DNA of 64,000 nucleotides from DATMQA01 sp035566895 (GCA_035566895.1 DATMQA010000120.1:1-64000), one strand, 5' to 3'. Positions 1 through 9,076 are shown, counted from the first letter of the stretch. A program made the numbers and translations. Notes: generated by a model from the sequence alone, not told the origin.

Positions 1-582
1 CATTTTCAGCCGGGGCCGCATTTGGGCCACGAACGCCCTGGTACCTTTGATAAAAGCGTCATCGACATCGTTGTAGAGCCCGCCAATGCGGTAATACGAA
101 TAAGTCAGACGTGCGCCAGTGATGCCTTCGAGCAGGTCGAGGATTTTCTCGCGGTCATCGAAGGCATAGAGCAGTGGGGTGAACCCGCCGAGGTCCAGCA
201 GGAACGCGCCCCACCAGACCAGGTGGCTGGAGATGCGATTCAGCTCGGAAGTGATGACGCGGATATATTCGGCTCGGGGTGGCACCTGGAGTTTGGCCGC
301 GCGCTCGACCAGGCCCACGAACGCGTGGGTGTAGGTCATTGCCGAGAGGTAATCGATACGGCTGGTATTGGGGAGGAATTGGGCGTAAGTACGATTTTCG
401 CCCATCTTTTCCTGCATCCGGTGGATGTAGCCGCAGACGGGTTCAGCACGGACGACGTATTCGCCATCCATCGTCATCTTGACGCGCAAGACACCGTGGG
501 TGGCAGGGTGTTGCGGCCCCAGGTTGAGAACAAAAGTCTCCTGGGGGGCCACGCTCGTCGAAATGTCTTCCTTTACGAGCAC
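1..582 (-). CDS. nuoD: NADH-quinone oxidoreductase subunit D (partial)
   Basis: This is the N-terminal 194 codons of the 49 kDa subunit of respiratory complex I; the rest lies beyond the left edge. Reading the minus strand from a GTG at 582 gives NLGPQHPATHGVLR near residues 20-33, then the conserved stretches around GYIHRMQEKMGENR, RIDYLSAMTY and ELNRISSHLVWWG, all typical of NuoD near the quinone site. The GTG overlaps the nuoC stop codon by 10 bases, which suggests translational coupling. A purine-rich GAGGAAGG lies about 10 bases upstream of the GTG. In the family this subunit helps form the quinone pocket with NuoB. NuoC and NuoD are separate here, not fused as in E. coli. Confidence 0.95.
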   Translation of the reverse strand, partial: MLVKEDISTSVAPQETFVLNLGPQHPATHGVLRVKMTMDGEYVVRAEPVCGYIHRMQEKMGENRTYAQFLPNTSRIDYLSAMTYTHAFVGLVERAAKLQVPPRAEYIRVITSELNRISSHLVWWGAFLLDLGGFTPLLYAFDDREKILDLLEGITGARLTYSYYRIGGLYNDVDDAFIKGTRAFVAQMRPRLKM

Positions 583-1097
583 GAGGTGAAATCCTTCCTC
601 AGCGGATGGTAAGTTGCATCTTCAGGCAGCAGGAAGGGCAGCAAATTGGGGTGCCCGAGGAAGCGAATGCCAAAAAAATCATGCGTTTCGCGTTCGTGCC
701 AGTTGGCACCGGGATATATTTCAGAGATCGTCGGGATTTCAGGGTTGGCCCGCGAAATCCGCGAGCGAACCACCACGCGCAGCGGTTTTACCGGGTGGAA
801 ATAATCATAGACCACCTCCATATCGCCGGTGGCCAGCCAGTCCACCCCGGTAATGGTATCCAACGAAAATCCCTCCTGATCGAGCTGCTGTGCCGCCGCA
901 ACCACTTGAGCGGGAGCAACGCTGGCATCCAGGTGGTAACCCTTCAGATTGTAGTCGGCGGGTTGGAAAGGAATGGGCAGATGCGCCAGAGGATTGGGTA
1001 AATCAGGCGTAATGCGCGCTCCGGCATCGGTTGGAGCTGTTCCTGGTCCTGGCGGAGTCACTGAAGACGGGATAGCGGTGTTTGAGCTTGTATTCAT
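573..1097 (-). CDS. nuoC: NADH-quinone oxidoreductase subunit C
   Basis: The 30 kDa subunit of complex I, part of the peripheral arm that joins NuoD and NuoB. The 174-residue product ends with the family signature HERETHDFFGIRFLGHP, followed by a PEDATYHPLRKDF stretch. The first 30 or so residues are rich in Ser, Thr, Pro and Ala and look unstructured, so the true start may be a little downstream of the ATG at 1097. It follows nuoB by 34 bases and overlaps nuoD by 10 bases, in the canonical order A-B-C-D. Confidence 0.95.
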   Translation of the reverse strand: MNTSSNTAIPSSVTPPGPGTAPTDAGARITPDLPNPLAHLPIPFQPADYNLKGYHLDASVAPAQVVAAAQQLDQEGFSLDTITGVDWLATGDMEVVYDYFHPVKPLRVVVRSRISRANPEIPTISEIYPGANWHERETHDFFGIRFLGHPNLLPFLLPEDATYHPLRKDFTSCS

Positions 1098-1131
1098 ATC
1101 TTTCGCGTTTTCGCGTTTTCGGTGTCAGCTC

Positions 1132-1644
1132 TTATTCCGGCTTCACCACCGGCCACCGGCGTTTACCGGTGAGTTTCTCTTCTAATTTTAGAAGCCCTTC
1201 GATAAGCGCCTCCGGTCGCGGCGGGCAACCGGGGATGTACACATCCACCGGAAAGAGTTTGTCGACCCCTTCGATTACCGCGTACTGGCAAGGAAAGACG
1301 AAGGGACCTCCGGAAATCGCGCAATTGCCCATGGCGATGACCCATTTGGGTTCGGGCATCTGGTCGTAAAGCGTCTTCACGGCCTCTGCCATCTTCTTGT
1401 TCACGGTGCCAGCCACGATCATCACATCGGCCTGGCGGGGAGAGGGGCGAAAGACCTCGGCCCCAAAGCGGGCCAGATCAAAACGGGAGGCGCCGGCGGC
1501 CATCATTTCGATAGCGCAGCAGGCCAGGCCGAAGGTCAGCGGCCAGAGCGAATTGGCCCGGCCCAGCGCCAGCAGTTCATCCAACTTGGCGAACCTGACG
1601 TAGGGGGCGCAGTCTTTCAGGAGTTGCTCTTCTTGCGCTTCCAT
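1132..1644 (-). CDS. nuoB: NADH-quinone oxidoreductase subunit B
   Basis: This subunit carries the terminal iron-sulfur cluster N2 of complex I, which passes electrons to quinone. The 170-residue product has the expected four cysteines: the tandem pair C42-C43 in LACCAIEMM, C108 in MGNCAISGG and C140 in IPGCPPRPE. An extra cysteine (C119) is not part of the motif. AGTVNKKM and MPEPKWVIAMG are also family signatures. Its start overlaps the end of nuoA by 28 bases, so the two are probably translationally coupled. Confidence 0.97.
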   Translation of the reverse strand: MEAQEEQLLKDCAPYVRFAKLDELLALGRANSLWPLTFGLACCAIEMMAAGASRFDLARFGAEVFRPSPRQADVMIVAGTVNKKMAEAVKTLYDQMPEPKWVIAMGNCAISGGPFVFPCQYAVIEGVDKLFPVDVYIPGCPPRPEALIEGLLKLEEKLTGKRRWPVVKPE

Positions 1645-2021
1645 TCAAAAGCTCCTTTTTTCCAGGCATATACGATCACCATCGAGAGAATCCCCACAAA
1701 AATGAGCATTTCGACAAAGTCCCGAGCCCCAAACCCCGGGATGCGATTATAGACCAGCGCGACCGGGACCAGGTAAAGCACATCCACGGCAAACGCCACA
1801 AACACGAGGGCGTACAGGTAATACACGGCGCTGTAACGAATCCAGGCGTCGCCGATGGGCTCCATGCCGCACTCGATGAATTGCTCAGTTTTATGGGCAT
1901 AATTGCGGGTTTTGCGGGCCATCAGAAGCTGCACCAGCACGATCGGCCCCAGGGCGAAAACCAATCCGCCCAGGCAAAAGGCGAAGATGTAAATCAAGTC
2001 GCCAGACAGCATGTTGTCCAT
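1617..2021 (-). CDS. nuoA: NADH-quinone oxidoreductase subunit A
   Basis: A small membrane subunit of complex I with three predicted membrane segments: a first helix in IYIFAFCLGGLVFALGPIV, a second in YYLYALVFVAFAVDVLYLV and a third in MLIFVGILSMVIVYAW. The loop between the first two helices contains the conserved YECGMEP-like FIECGMEPIGDAW. I chose the ATG at 2021 (MDNMLSGDL) over the upstream ATG at 2063, because the additional MCCCSGAPALKLSS is not a family feature. It is the first gene of the visible nuo operon and is divergent from fabI across about 250 bases. Confidence 0.93.
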   Translation of the reverse strand: MDNMLSGDLIYIFAFCLGGLVFALGPIVLVQLLMARKTRNYAHKTEQFIECGMEPIGDAWIRYSAVYYLYALVFVAFAVDVLYLVPVALVYNRIPGFGARDFVEMLIFVGILSMVIVYAWKKGAFEWKRKKSNS

Positions 2022-2270
2022 ACTGCTCAATTTCAGAGCAGGAGCGCCTGAGCAACAACACATAAGGTGTCAATTGCTTTACATTTTTTGTTCTGGGGAC
2101 TGCATTAGGAGGCCGGTGAGCTGTGGATGGTGTTCTCATTATTTGCTAATTCTCGTTTCCTCGCTTGCCAGAGCAGGACATTTCCCCTACTGGTATGCCC
2201 TCCGCTTTAGCCTGCGCCGGGCGGTTTTTAACGCTTTTACGCGGTTGTCAGTTTTAACAAAACAGAGAGC

Positions 2271-3038
2271 ATGTCATTGAACGGCAAATCGGGAATTGTC
2301 TTTGGCGTCGCCAACAAACGGTCAATCGCCTGGGCCATCGCACAGGCCTGGGCCAAGGCGGGCGCAAAACTCGCTTTCACTTACCAGGGAGAGCGGCTCA
2401 AGGAGAACGTTGAGGAACTGGCCGGCACATTCGGGGCCGATACGCTCATCCTGCCCTGTGATGTGACCAAGGATGAGGACATCGCCCGGGTCTTTAAGAC
2501 GGTGGGTGAGCAATTCGGAAAACTGCACCTGTTGCTGCACTCGGTAGCGTTTGCACCCAAGGAGGCCCTCGAGGGGGAATTCGTCAACACGAGCCGCGAG
2601 GCCTTTCGTATCGCGCACGACGTGAGCGCCTATTCGCTGGTCGCGCTGGCGCGCGGAGCGGCGCCGCTGATGACTGATGGCGGCAGTGTCATCGCGATGA
2701 GTTACTACGGCGCAGAAAAGGTCGTGCCGCATTACAACGTGATGGGCGTAGCCAAGGCTTCCCTCGAGGCCAGCACCCGTTACCTGGCTTACGACCTTGG
2801 CCCCAAGAAGATCCGCGTTAATTGCATCAGCGCGGGCCCAGTCAACACACTGGCGGCGCGCGGCATTGCCGGATTCAACGAAATGCTCAAGCACTATGAA
2901 GCGCACGCGCCGCTCAAGCGCAACGTGCTGCCGGAAGAGTTGGGGGCCACCGGCCTGTTTCTGGCCAGCGATGGCGCGGCGGCCATTACCGGGCAGGTGA
3001 TTTACGTCGATTGCGGCTACCAGATTATGGGGATGTGA
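2271..3038 (+). CDS. fabI: enoyl-[acyl-carrier-protein] reductase (NADH)
   Basis: The last reduction step of each fatty acid elongation cycle: NADH-dependent reduction of enoyl-ACP in the cytoplasm. The 255-residue short-chain dehydrogenase has the FabI-type nucleotide loop GVANKRSIAWAIA near residues 12-24 and the active-site region SYYGAEKVVPHYNVMGVAKASL, with the two tyrosines and the lysine of the FabI triad. AGPVNTLAARGI forms the substrate-binding loop. Length and motifs are those of a standard, triclosan-class FabI. The stop codon is the start of an inverted word repeat that may act as a 3' hairpin. Confidence 0.97.
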   Translation: MSLNGKSGIVFGVANKRSIAWAIAQAWAKAGAKLAFTYQGERLKENVEELAGTFGADTLILPCDVTKDEDIARVFKTVGEQFGKLHLLLHSVAFAPKEALEGEFVNTSREAFRIAHDVSAYSLVALARGAAPLMTDGGSVIAMSYYGAEKVVPHYNVMGVAKASLEASTRYLAYDLGPKKIRVNCISAGPVNTLAARGIAGFNEMLKHYEAHAPLKRNVLPEELGATGLFLASDGAAAITGQVIYVDCGYQIMGM

Positions 3039-3102
3039 AACGTGATGCGTGATGCGTGAACCGCGAAGGACGTCCTTTCCGTTTTACGTTTCACGTTTCA
3101 CA
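3035..3102. repeat. word-type inverted repeat (CGTGATG class)
   Basis: The left arm repeats GTGATGC/GTGAAAC units and begins at the fabI stop codon. The right arm at 3082-3102 reads TTTTACGTTTCACGTTTCAC. The two arms are approximate reverse complements and could fold into a long imperfect hairpin. It shares its words with the element at 4495-4588. Confidence 0.75.
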
Positions 3103-3303
3103 GGTCCCACATCAAGTCTCCGCGCGTCTCCCCCAGCCCATGGATGCCTCGGTGGCCCTCCGTGGCGATTCCTAGACTGGACTATTCCTCACTTGACGCG
3201 GACGACCGCAAATGGTCTAAATCAAATGTGATTTCGCCGATTGCCGTTCCCAGCCCTGGCGACTCGGACCCGGTCGGGTGTGGAATCCTGATTTACTCGG
3301 TTT

Positions 3304-4491
3304 ATGGCTGACATCAAATTTTCCTGCCCCCATTGCGCCCAGCATATCACCTGTGATGAACTCTGGTGCGGACACGAGATTCAGTGTCCTTCCTGTCAGG
3401 GTACCTTGGGGGTGCCGGCCAAACCCGCTCCCACTCCGGCGCCGGTTCCGGCTGCGGGCTCCGGCAACACGCTTGTGCCGAAGGTGCCGCAAAGCGCCCC
3501 TCGGCTTACGCTCGGCCAGGCTGCCTCGCAGCATCCAGGGCACGGCGCCCAGCCTGCCGCCCGTTCCATTCCCGTCCGCAACCTGGCGCCGCCGCCACCG
3601 AAGAAGAAGAATGTTTTCGTGCAAATTGGCAAGGTTGCCGGTCTCCTCCTTGTGGTGGGGGGCTGCTTGTATGCCGGCTACCTCTTGATCAACTACTACG
3701 AGTCCAAGTCCACCAAGAAGCCGGAGAGTTCCGACGGCGGCCAGGTGGGCCACATCGCCAATTTGTACAACGTGCTGGATGCGACCGAGCCCGGGGGCGC
3801 CGGCCTCGGGAGCATAGGTCAGCGCCATGGCACGGGGCCTCGGGAGCGCAGTAGTGGCTCCTCACCGGGCATCGCGGTCCCGGGTGAGGATGCAGGTCAG
3901 ATGTTGGGGGCCGGGTCCGAAAGGCAACTACCGCTTGTCCCGGCTGTCTGGAGCGGGGACCTGGCGACGGCCAAAATCCCCGAAGGCCGCGCCAACGGCA
4001 CTGTCTCGGGCACCAACTTCATTGTCGAAACTGCTCGCATTGATCCCGTCGGCCAAGCCCAGGCTCTACGATTGATCCAGGGGCAGCCCGCCTCGCCCGA
4101 TCGCGAAATTGTGATCTATCTGCATCCAAAGCCGGGCGAAAAGATTGGCGCGGAGCCCCTTACCATGGCCGTCGATGCAGACGCCAAGGGGGTGCCCCAA
4201 GTGCTCAAACGCTGGAAGACTAATCCGAAGTACGCCCCGCAGCAAAAATCCTTCTATAACGGCTACGTGATGAAACTCGAGCTGGCCCAGACGACTAATG
4301 GAATCATCCCCGGCAAGATCATCCTCTGCTTGCCGGACCCCGAAAAGAGCGTTGTTGGCGGCGTGTTCCATGTCAGCTCACCCCTCTTTGAGATGGATAC
4401 AGCCACCGCGCCAGGCGGGGTTCCTGTCGCCAAGCCCCCGCCGCCGACCGCCGGCCGCGCCGCGTTGCACGATCGCTACGGCATCCAATAG
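3304..4491 (+). CDS. zinc-ribbon membrane protein of unknown function
   Basis: I do not recognise a named family. The 395-residue product starts with a zinc ribbon (C8-x2-C11, C17, C22, then C28-x2-C31) of the kind that begins many Verrucomicrobia and Planctomycetes membrane proteins. A Pro/Ala-rich linker follows up to about residue 95, then a KKKN stop-transfer flank and one membrane helix near residues 107-129 (GLLLVVGGCLYAGYLLI). The C-terminal region of about 260 residues would lie outside the cytoplasm if the zinc ribbon is inside. The ATG at 3304 opens directly on MADIKFSCPHC, which fits as a start. The gene is bracketed by two related word repeats. Confidence 0.75.
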   Translation: MADIKFSCPHCAQHITCDELWCGHEIQCPSCQGTLGVPAKPAPTPAPVPAAGSGNTLVPKVPQSAPRLTLGQAASQHPGHGAQPAARSIPVRNLAPPPPKKKNVFVQIGKVAGLLLVVGGCLYAGYLLINYYESKSTKKPESSDGGQVGHIANLYNVLDATEPGGAGLGSIGQRHGTGPRERSSGSSPGIAVPGEDAGQMLGAGSERQLPLVPAVWSGDLATAKIPEGRANGTVSGTNFIVETARIDPVGQAQALRLIQGQPASPDREIVIYLHPKPGEKIGAEPLTMAVDADAKGVPQVLKRWKTNPKYAPQQKSFYNGYVMKLELAQTTNGIIPGKIILCLPDPEKSVVGGVFHVSSPLFEMDTATAPGGVPVAKPPPPTAGRAALHDRYGIQ

Positions 4492-4494
4492 GAA

Positions 4495-4588
4495 GTGAGG
4501 CGTGAGGCGTGAAACGTGAGGCCAGACGGCAGAGGCCAGACTCGACATATAGTATCAAGAGTCACGTTTCACTTTTCACGCTTCACCT
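4495..4588. repeat. word-type inverted repeat (CGTGAGG/CGTTTCAC class)
   Basis: The left arm at 4495-4520 is built of GTGAGGC and GTGAAAC units and the right arm at 4561-4586 of GTCACGTTTCAC and TTTTCACGCTTCAC. The arms are near reverse complements, separated by about 40 bases. The words match those of 3035-3102 although the spacers differ, so the same kind of element flanks the zinc-ribbon gene on both sides. Confidence 0.75.
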
Positions 4589-4639
4589 TTAGCGCCGGGT
4601 GTGCTTGACGAACGGGGGACCCTTGGCCAGAGTCAGGCC

Positions 4640-5239
4640 ATGTACAAAATCACAGGAGCGGATGGCAAGGAGTACGGCCCGATCCCGGCGGAGGTGGTGC
4701 GGCAATGGCTGGCCGAGGGACGCGCCAACGCGCAGACAAAAGTGTTGCTGGAGGGCACGACGGAATGGAAACCGCTTTCGGCCTTCCCGGAGCTTTCAAC
4801 GGTTTTACCCTCGGCCCCGCCCGTTTTTGCAAGCCAGCCTCTACCCACAACAGCCAGCCTGGACCAGGTAAATGGCCCCGCTATCGGTTTAATCATCACC
4901 AGCATTTTGGGCTTTTTATTCCAAGCCGTATCTCTGATCAGCAACCTGGTCATGGGCGCCTCATTCATGAGCGGAGGGCAGATTGCCAATGAGGCTTTAG
5001 TCAAATGGTTTTCCGGGGCGATCGGGGTCGGCATGAATATCATCGCCATTCTCGTCAGCGGGTTTGTCCTCTTTGGTGCACTCAAAATGAGAAAACTGGA
5101 GAATTACGGTTTGGTGATGACCGCCACAATCATGGCCATGATTCCGTGTATCTCCCCCTGCTGTTTTATCGGATTGCCGATAGGCATTTGGGCCCTGGTG
5201 GTGTTGTCAAAGCCCGAAGTGAAAAGCGCTTTTCACTGA
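4640..5239 (+). CDS. GYF-domain membrane protein
   Basis: The start MYKITGADGKEYGPI at 4640 opens a GYF_2 domain (residues 1-52, with GPI-AEVVRQWLAEGR and TEWKPLSAFPEL), a proline-peptide binding fold common in this phylum. I preferred this ATG to an upstream in-frame start at 4601. A short linker follows, then about three to four membrane segments (GLIITSILGFLFQAVSLI; GVGMNIIAILVSGFVLFGAL; MTATIMAMIPCISPCCFIGL), resembling DUF4190-type proteins. The product is about 199 residues. The function is unknown. It runs three bases ahead of the DUF2752 gene and is probably co-transcribed with it. Confidence 0.8.
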   Translation: MYKITGADGKEYGPIPAEVVRQWLAEGRANAQTKVLLEGTTEWKPLSAFPELSTVLPSAPPVFASQPLPTTASLDQVNGPAIGLIITSILGFLFQAVSLISNLVMGASFMSGGQIANEALVKWFSGAIGVGMNIIAILVSGFVLFGALKMRKLENYGLVMTATIMAMIPCISPCCFIGLPIGIWALVVLSKPEVKSAFH

Positions 5240-5242
5240 GGC

Positions 5243-5737
5243 GTGTGTTGTACTGTGAAACCACCGCTTTCGGCTCACTTCGGGTCCCCGGGCGCCGAGG
5301 TTCAGTCGCAGCGCGAACGCACCGTGCAGGCAGGGTCAGCTCGCCGGTGGTCAGTCCCCATGGTGTTGGGGCTCCTGGCGCTGGCAGGCAGCGGGGTGGT
5401 TCTGTTTGTATTCAATCCCAGCCAGTTTAGTTTCTATCCAGTTTGCTGGTTCTACCGCACCACCGGCCTGCTCTGCCCCGGCTGCGGCTCATTGCGCGCG
5501 CTGCACCAACTGCTTCATGGCCACGTGGTTACCGCGTTTCGCTTCAATCCGCTGCTAATTTTTTGCCTGCCTTATGCCGGATGGTTCGCGGCGGGATATT
5601 CCTGGAGAAGAATGAAACAACAGCCCGGCTCACTAACCATCCGCCCGATTTGGCTCTGGGGGTTCCTAGCGGTGGCGGTTGTGTTTAGCGTCTGGCGAAA
5701 CCTGCCGGGCATTCCTCTGGCCGGCCTGCCGCAGTAG
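5243..5737 (+). CDS. DUF2752 family membrane protein
   Basis: The signature LLCPGCGSLRALHQLLHGH, preceded by a Tyr-Pro-x-Cys-Trp turn and followed by FRFNPLLIF, identifies DUF2752, a small membrane protein family of unknown function with a conserved CPGCG motif. Membrane helices are MVLGLLALAGSGVVLFVF, PLLIFCLPYAGWFAAGY and IWLWGFLAVAVVFSVW. The start is uncertain: GTG at 5243 gives 164 residues, while an ATG at 5360 would begin right at the first helix. It follows the GYF-domain gene by three bases. Confidence 0.8.
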   Translation: MCCTVKPPLSAHFGSPGAEVQSQRERTVQAGSARRWSVPMVLGLLALAGSGVVLFVFNPSQFSFYPVCWFYRTTGLLCPGCGSLRALHQLLHGHVVTAFRFNPLLIFCLPYAGWFAAGYSWRRMKQQPGSLTIRPIWLWGFLAVAVVFSVWRNLPGIPLAGLPQ

Positions 5738-5834
5738 CATGGCCAAAAGGGAATGACTGCGTTGGAACAGGTGGTGATGAGAGGCTCACAGGACGAGGCC
5801 GACATTTTGCGGAGCACTCGCTCTTGAGCTCGGA

Positions 5835-6932
5835 ATGAACGTCAAGGAATCAACTCGGGCGTATGAAAGATGGCTCGCTAGCCAGACCCGCCTGCTGCCA
5901 CAGGACCTGCGCGCGAAACACGAGGCAATGGCCGAGGACGCTTTTTCGTTCCTGCGGGCGACCTTTTATCGTTGGGCGCAACTCTTTCCGGAGCTCTGCC
6001 CCGAGCTGGCCGAAGCACCGGCGGTGCTGGCGGTCGGCGACCTGCACGTCGAGAATTTCGGCACGTGGCGAGATTCGGAAGGGCGGCTGGTCTGGGGAAT
6101 CAACGATTTCGACGAAGCGGGCCCGATGCCCTATGCCATCGACCTAGTGCGGTTGGCGACGAGCGCCCGACTCGCCATTCGCACCGGCCGCTCGGCCGTC
6201 GATTCGGACGAGGCCTGCGATGCGGTGCTGGAGGGATATACCGAGGCGATTCATGCCGGGGGCCGGGCCTTCGTGCTGGCCGAACGCAATCGCTGGCTGC
6301 GGGACATGGCCCAAAACAAACTCCGCGATCCGGTGCGCTATTGGCAGAAGATGGCCGGCATCGCGAAACTGGGAAGGCCGCTGCCCGCCGAGGTCAGGCA
6401 GGCTTTGATGCATGGCCTCCCCGAGGCAGGACTGCCGTGCCGGTTTGGCCACTTTGGCCACCGGCGGGCCGGGCTGGGCAGTCTGGGACGCCAGCGCTTC
6501 ACGCTTTTGTGCGAGTGGCGCGGCGGAATGGTAGCGCGCGAGGCCAAGCCGCTAGCGACCTCGGCCTGGGCCTGGGCGCGCGGAAAAGCCTCCTCGGCGA
6601 AGCTATGGTATGAGTCGATCATCAGCCGGGCGGTGCGGGTGCCGGACCCGTTCCTGCGGTTGCAGGGCACGTGGGTGCTGCGGCGGTTGGCGCCCGACTG
6701 CAGCCGAATCGAATTGAGCGACCTGCCCGAGGAACGCGATAGCCTGCGGCTGCTCTGGGCCATGGGCCGGGAGACAGCCAACATTCACCACGGCAGCCCC
6801 AGAGTTTTGACCCAGGTAAAACGAGATCTCCGCCGCCGGCCAAGGGACTGGCTGCGCAAGGCCGCGGCACGCATGAGCAAGGCCACGTTTGCCGAATGGA
6901 AGGATTGGAAGGCGCATTGGCGGCACGAGTAG
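5835..6932 (+). CDS. DUF2252 family protein, kinase-like fold
   Basis: The product is 365 residues. VLAVGDLHVENFGTW near residues 65-79 and INDFDEAGPMPYAIDLVRLATS about 20 residues later are the hallmarks of DUF2252. The family has the look of an aminoglycoside-phosphotransferase/protein-kinase-like catalytic core, where GDLHxEN resembles the catalytic loop and DFDE the metal-binding motif. The substrate is unknown. The gene stands alone and its end runs into a long TCCGAAA-class hairpin that separates it from the convergent ilvB. Confidence 0.88.
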   Translation: MNVKESTRAYERWLASQTRLLPQDLRAKHEAMAEDAFSFLRATFYRWAQLFPELCPELAEAPAVLAVGDLHVENFGTWRDSEGRLVWGINDFDEAGPMPYAIDLVRLATSARLAIRTGRSAVDSDEACDAVLEGYTEAIHAGGRAFVLAERNRWLRDMAQNKLRDPVRYWQKMAGIAKLGRPLPAEVRQALMHGLPEAGLPCRFGHFGHRRAGLGSLGRQRFTLLCEWRGGMVAREAKPLATSAWAWARGKASSAKLWYESIISRAVRVPDPFLRLQGTWVLRRLAPDCSRIELSDLPEERDSLRLLWAMGRETANIHHGSPRVLTQVKRDLRRRPRDWLRKAAARMSKATFAEWKDWKAHWRHE

Positions 6933-6969
6933 TGGCAGCAAAACCTCTCCGCGCAGATTTTAATCTGAC

Positions 6970-7098
6970 ATCCGAAGTCGAAATCCGAAACAAATTCAAA
7001 ATCCGAATTCTCAAATGCCCCAACTCGCCACCGGGAGTACGGGGTTTTGAATTTTCCCCCAGCTTCGAATTCGAATTTGTTTCGGATTTCGGATTTGG
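6970..7098. repeat. word-type inverted repeat (TCCGAAA class)
   Basis: The left arm at 6970-7015 strings together TCCGAAG, TCGAAA, TCCGAAAC and TCCGAATTC. The right arm at 7045-7098 is its approximate reverse complement, ending TTTCGGATTTCGGATTTGG. It lies between the convergent DUF2252 and ilvB genes and could fold into a hairpin of about 50 imperfect pairs, perhaps acting as a two-way terminator. Confidence 0.8.
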
Positions 7099-7170
7099 AG
7101 CCGCCCTTTGGTTTCGGCTTCGGCGCGCTGGGGACAGCGCGCCTGCCTGAAACCACGCGCGGTGTTGGAC

Positions 7171-9039
7171 TTAGGCCTGCCAGATCATATCGGCGACGGT
7201 TTTGTTGGCCGGGATGAACGGCAGGACGTGCTCGGTGTAGGGAACGATAATGTCCAGCACATAGGGCTCGTCGGCGTCGAGCATCCGCTGAATGGCGGCG
7301 CGCAGGTCCTTCTTGTACATCACCCGTTCGCACTTCACATTGAAGCTCTGGCAGACGGCGACGTAGTCGGGATAAATCTGCTGGCGATTGTCGGGATCGC
7401 CGAGGTAGGTGTGGCCGCGATTGCCTTTGTAGAATTTATCCTCCCATTGCATCACCATGCCAAGGTGCTGGTTGTTGAGGATGATCGCCTTGGCAGCAAT
7501 CTTTTCGATGTGGGCGGTGGCCAGTTCCTGCACGTTCATGAGGAACGAGCCGTCGCCGTCAATATCGATGACCTGCTTATCGGGACAGGCGACCTTGGCA
7601 CCGAGGGCAGCCGGGTAGCCATAGCCCATCGCGCCCAACCCGGCGCTGGTCAGGAGCTGGCGCGGGCGTTTGAACTTGTAAAACTGCGCGGCCCACATCT
7701 GATGCTGGCCCACGCCCGTGGTGATGATCGCTTCGCCCTTGCTGAGCTCATACAACACCTCGATCGCCATCTGCGGGAGGATGACTTCACTTTCCTTGCC
7801 CTTGAGATGGTCGCGCATGTGCTGCGACTTCATGACCTCTTCGGTAACCAGGTAGCCAAACGGCGCCTTGGCTTTCCAGGCTTCTATTTGCTGGTGCCAG
7901 GCAGTGAATGTTTTCTCGACGGGCCGCTCGGCGACCATCTGCGCCAGCCGTCCCAACGCGTATTTAACGTCGCTGACCACCGGCAGGTTGGCCGGCTTGT
8001 TCTTGTTGATTTCCGAGGGGTCGATATCGACGTGGACGATTGTCCCGGTTTCGCAAAATTTATCCACCTTGCCCGTGACGCGGTCGTCAAAGCGCACGCC
8101 AAAGGCCAGGAGCAAATCAGCGCCTGAGAGGATTTTTTTCATCGGGTCCGCGGGATTTTTCCGTTGCTCGAATTCGCCGTTGACCGCCCAATTGGCATAA
8201 GCCGCCCCGTGCATGCCCAGCCAGCGCAACGACAGGGGATGGGTTTCAGGAAACGCGCCGCAGCCCATAATGGTGCTGGTAACCGGGATTTGGGCCGCCT
8301 CGGCAAAGCGACGCAACTCTTCGCTCGCATTGCCCGTGATGATGCCACCGCCGATATAGAACAAGGGCCGTTCGGATTTTTCGATTAGGCCGATGATCTC
8401 GTTCAATTCCAGATCGCTGGCGCGCAGATCGGTCCGGTAACCGCGCAGGCGGACTTCCTTCGAGAACACCGGCTGGGTGCGCGCCTGTTGAATATTTTTG
8501 GGAAAGTCGATCAGCACGGGGCCCGGCCGGCCGCTCTGCGCGATGTGAAAGGCCTCTTTGATGATGCGCGGAATATCGTTAATGTCGGTGATCAGGTAAC
8601 TGTGTTTCACCACCGGCAGGGTCATTCCGTAGATATCGGTCTCCTGAAACGCGCCTTTGCCGATCATGTGCTGGGGCACCTGGCCGGTGATAGCAACCAA
8701 CGGCACCGAATCCATGTAGGCATCGGCGATGCCGGTTACGAGATTGGTTGCTCCCGGCCCGCTAGTGGCCATGCAGACGCCGGCCCGTCCGGTGGCCCGC
8801 GCGTAGCCTTCGGCGGCGAAGGCTCCGCCCTGCTCGTGGCGCGGCAGCACGGTGCGAATCTTTTTCGAGCGGGTCAGCGCCTGGTGGATTTCCATGCTGG
8901 CCCCGCCGGGGTAAGCGAAGATGGTATCCACCCCTTCCCGTTCGAGGCAGGCGACAAGGATTTCGCTGCCGGCCATTGCGGGGCCGAGTTCCACGCTTTT
9001 GCCGGCAAGGGGCCTGGCTGTTTCAGTTGTCTTGCTCAT
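7171..9039 (-). CDS. ilvB: acetolactate synthase large (catalytic) subunit
   Basis: Catalyses the first common step of branched-chain amino acid synthesis, condensing pyruvate with pyruvate or 2-oxobutyrate; ThDP-dependent. The catalytic glutamate lies in LPRHEQGGAFAAEGYARATG, the FAD/central domain runs through the middle, and the ThDP-binding motif is DIDGDGSFLMN, followed by NNQHLGMVMQWEDKFY. I took the ATG at 9039 (MSKTTETARP), giving 622 residues; the in-frame codon at 9078 lies inside the terminator hairpin. No regulatory subunit (ilvN) is adjacent. An attenuator with a branched-chain-rich leader peptide sits directly upstream. Confidence 0.96.
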   Translation of the reverse strand: MSKTTETARPLAGKSVELGPAMAGSEILVACLEREGVDTIFAYPGGASMEIHQALTRSKKIRTVLPRHEQGGAFAAEGYARATGRAGVCMATSGPGATNLVTGIADAYMDSVPLVAITGQVPQHMIGKGAFQETDIYGMTLPVVKHSYLITDINDIPRIIKEAFHIAQSGRPGPVLIDFPKNIQQARTQPVFSKEVRLRGYRTDLRASDLELNEIIGLIEKSERPLFYIGGGIITGNASEELRRFAEAAQIPVTSTIMGCGAFPETHPLSLRWLGMHGAAYANWAVNGEFEQRKNPADPMKKILSGADLLLAFGVRFDDRVTGKVDKFCETGTIVHVDIDPSEINKNKPANLPVVSDVKYALGRLAQMVAERPVEKTFTAWHQQIEAWKAKAPFGYLVTEEVMKSQHMRDHLKGKESEVILPQMAIEVLYELSKGEAIITTGVGQHQMWAAQFYKFKRPRQLLTSAGLGAMGYGYPAALGAKVACPDKQVIDIDGDGSFLMNVQELATAHIEKIAAKAIILNNQHLGMVMQWEDKFYKGNRGHTYLGDPDNRQQIYPDYVAVCQSFNVKCERVMYKKDLRAAIQRMLDADEPYVLDIIVPYTEHVLPFIPANKTVADMIWQA

Positions 9040-9076
9040 AATTTGCTGCGTTTGAGGCGGCACGGCGCGGGTGCAC

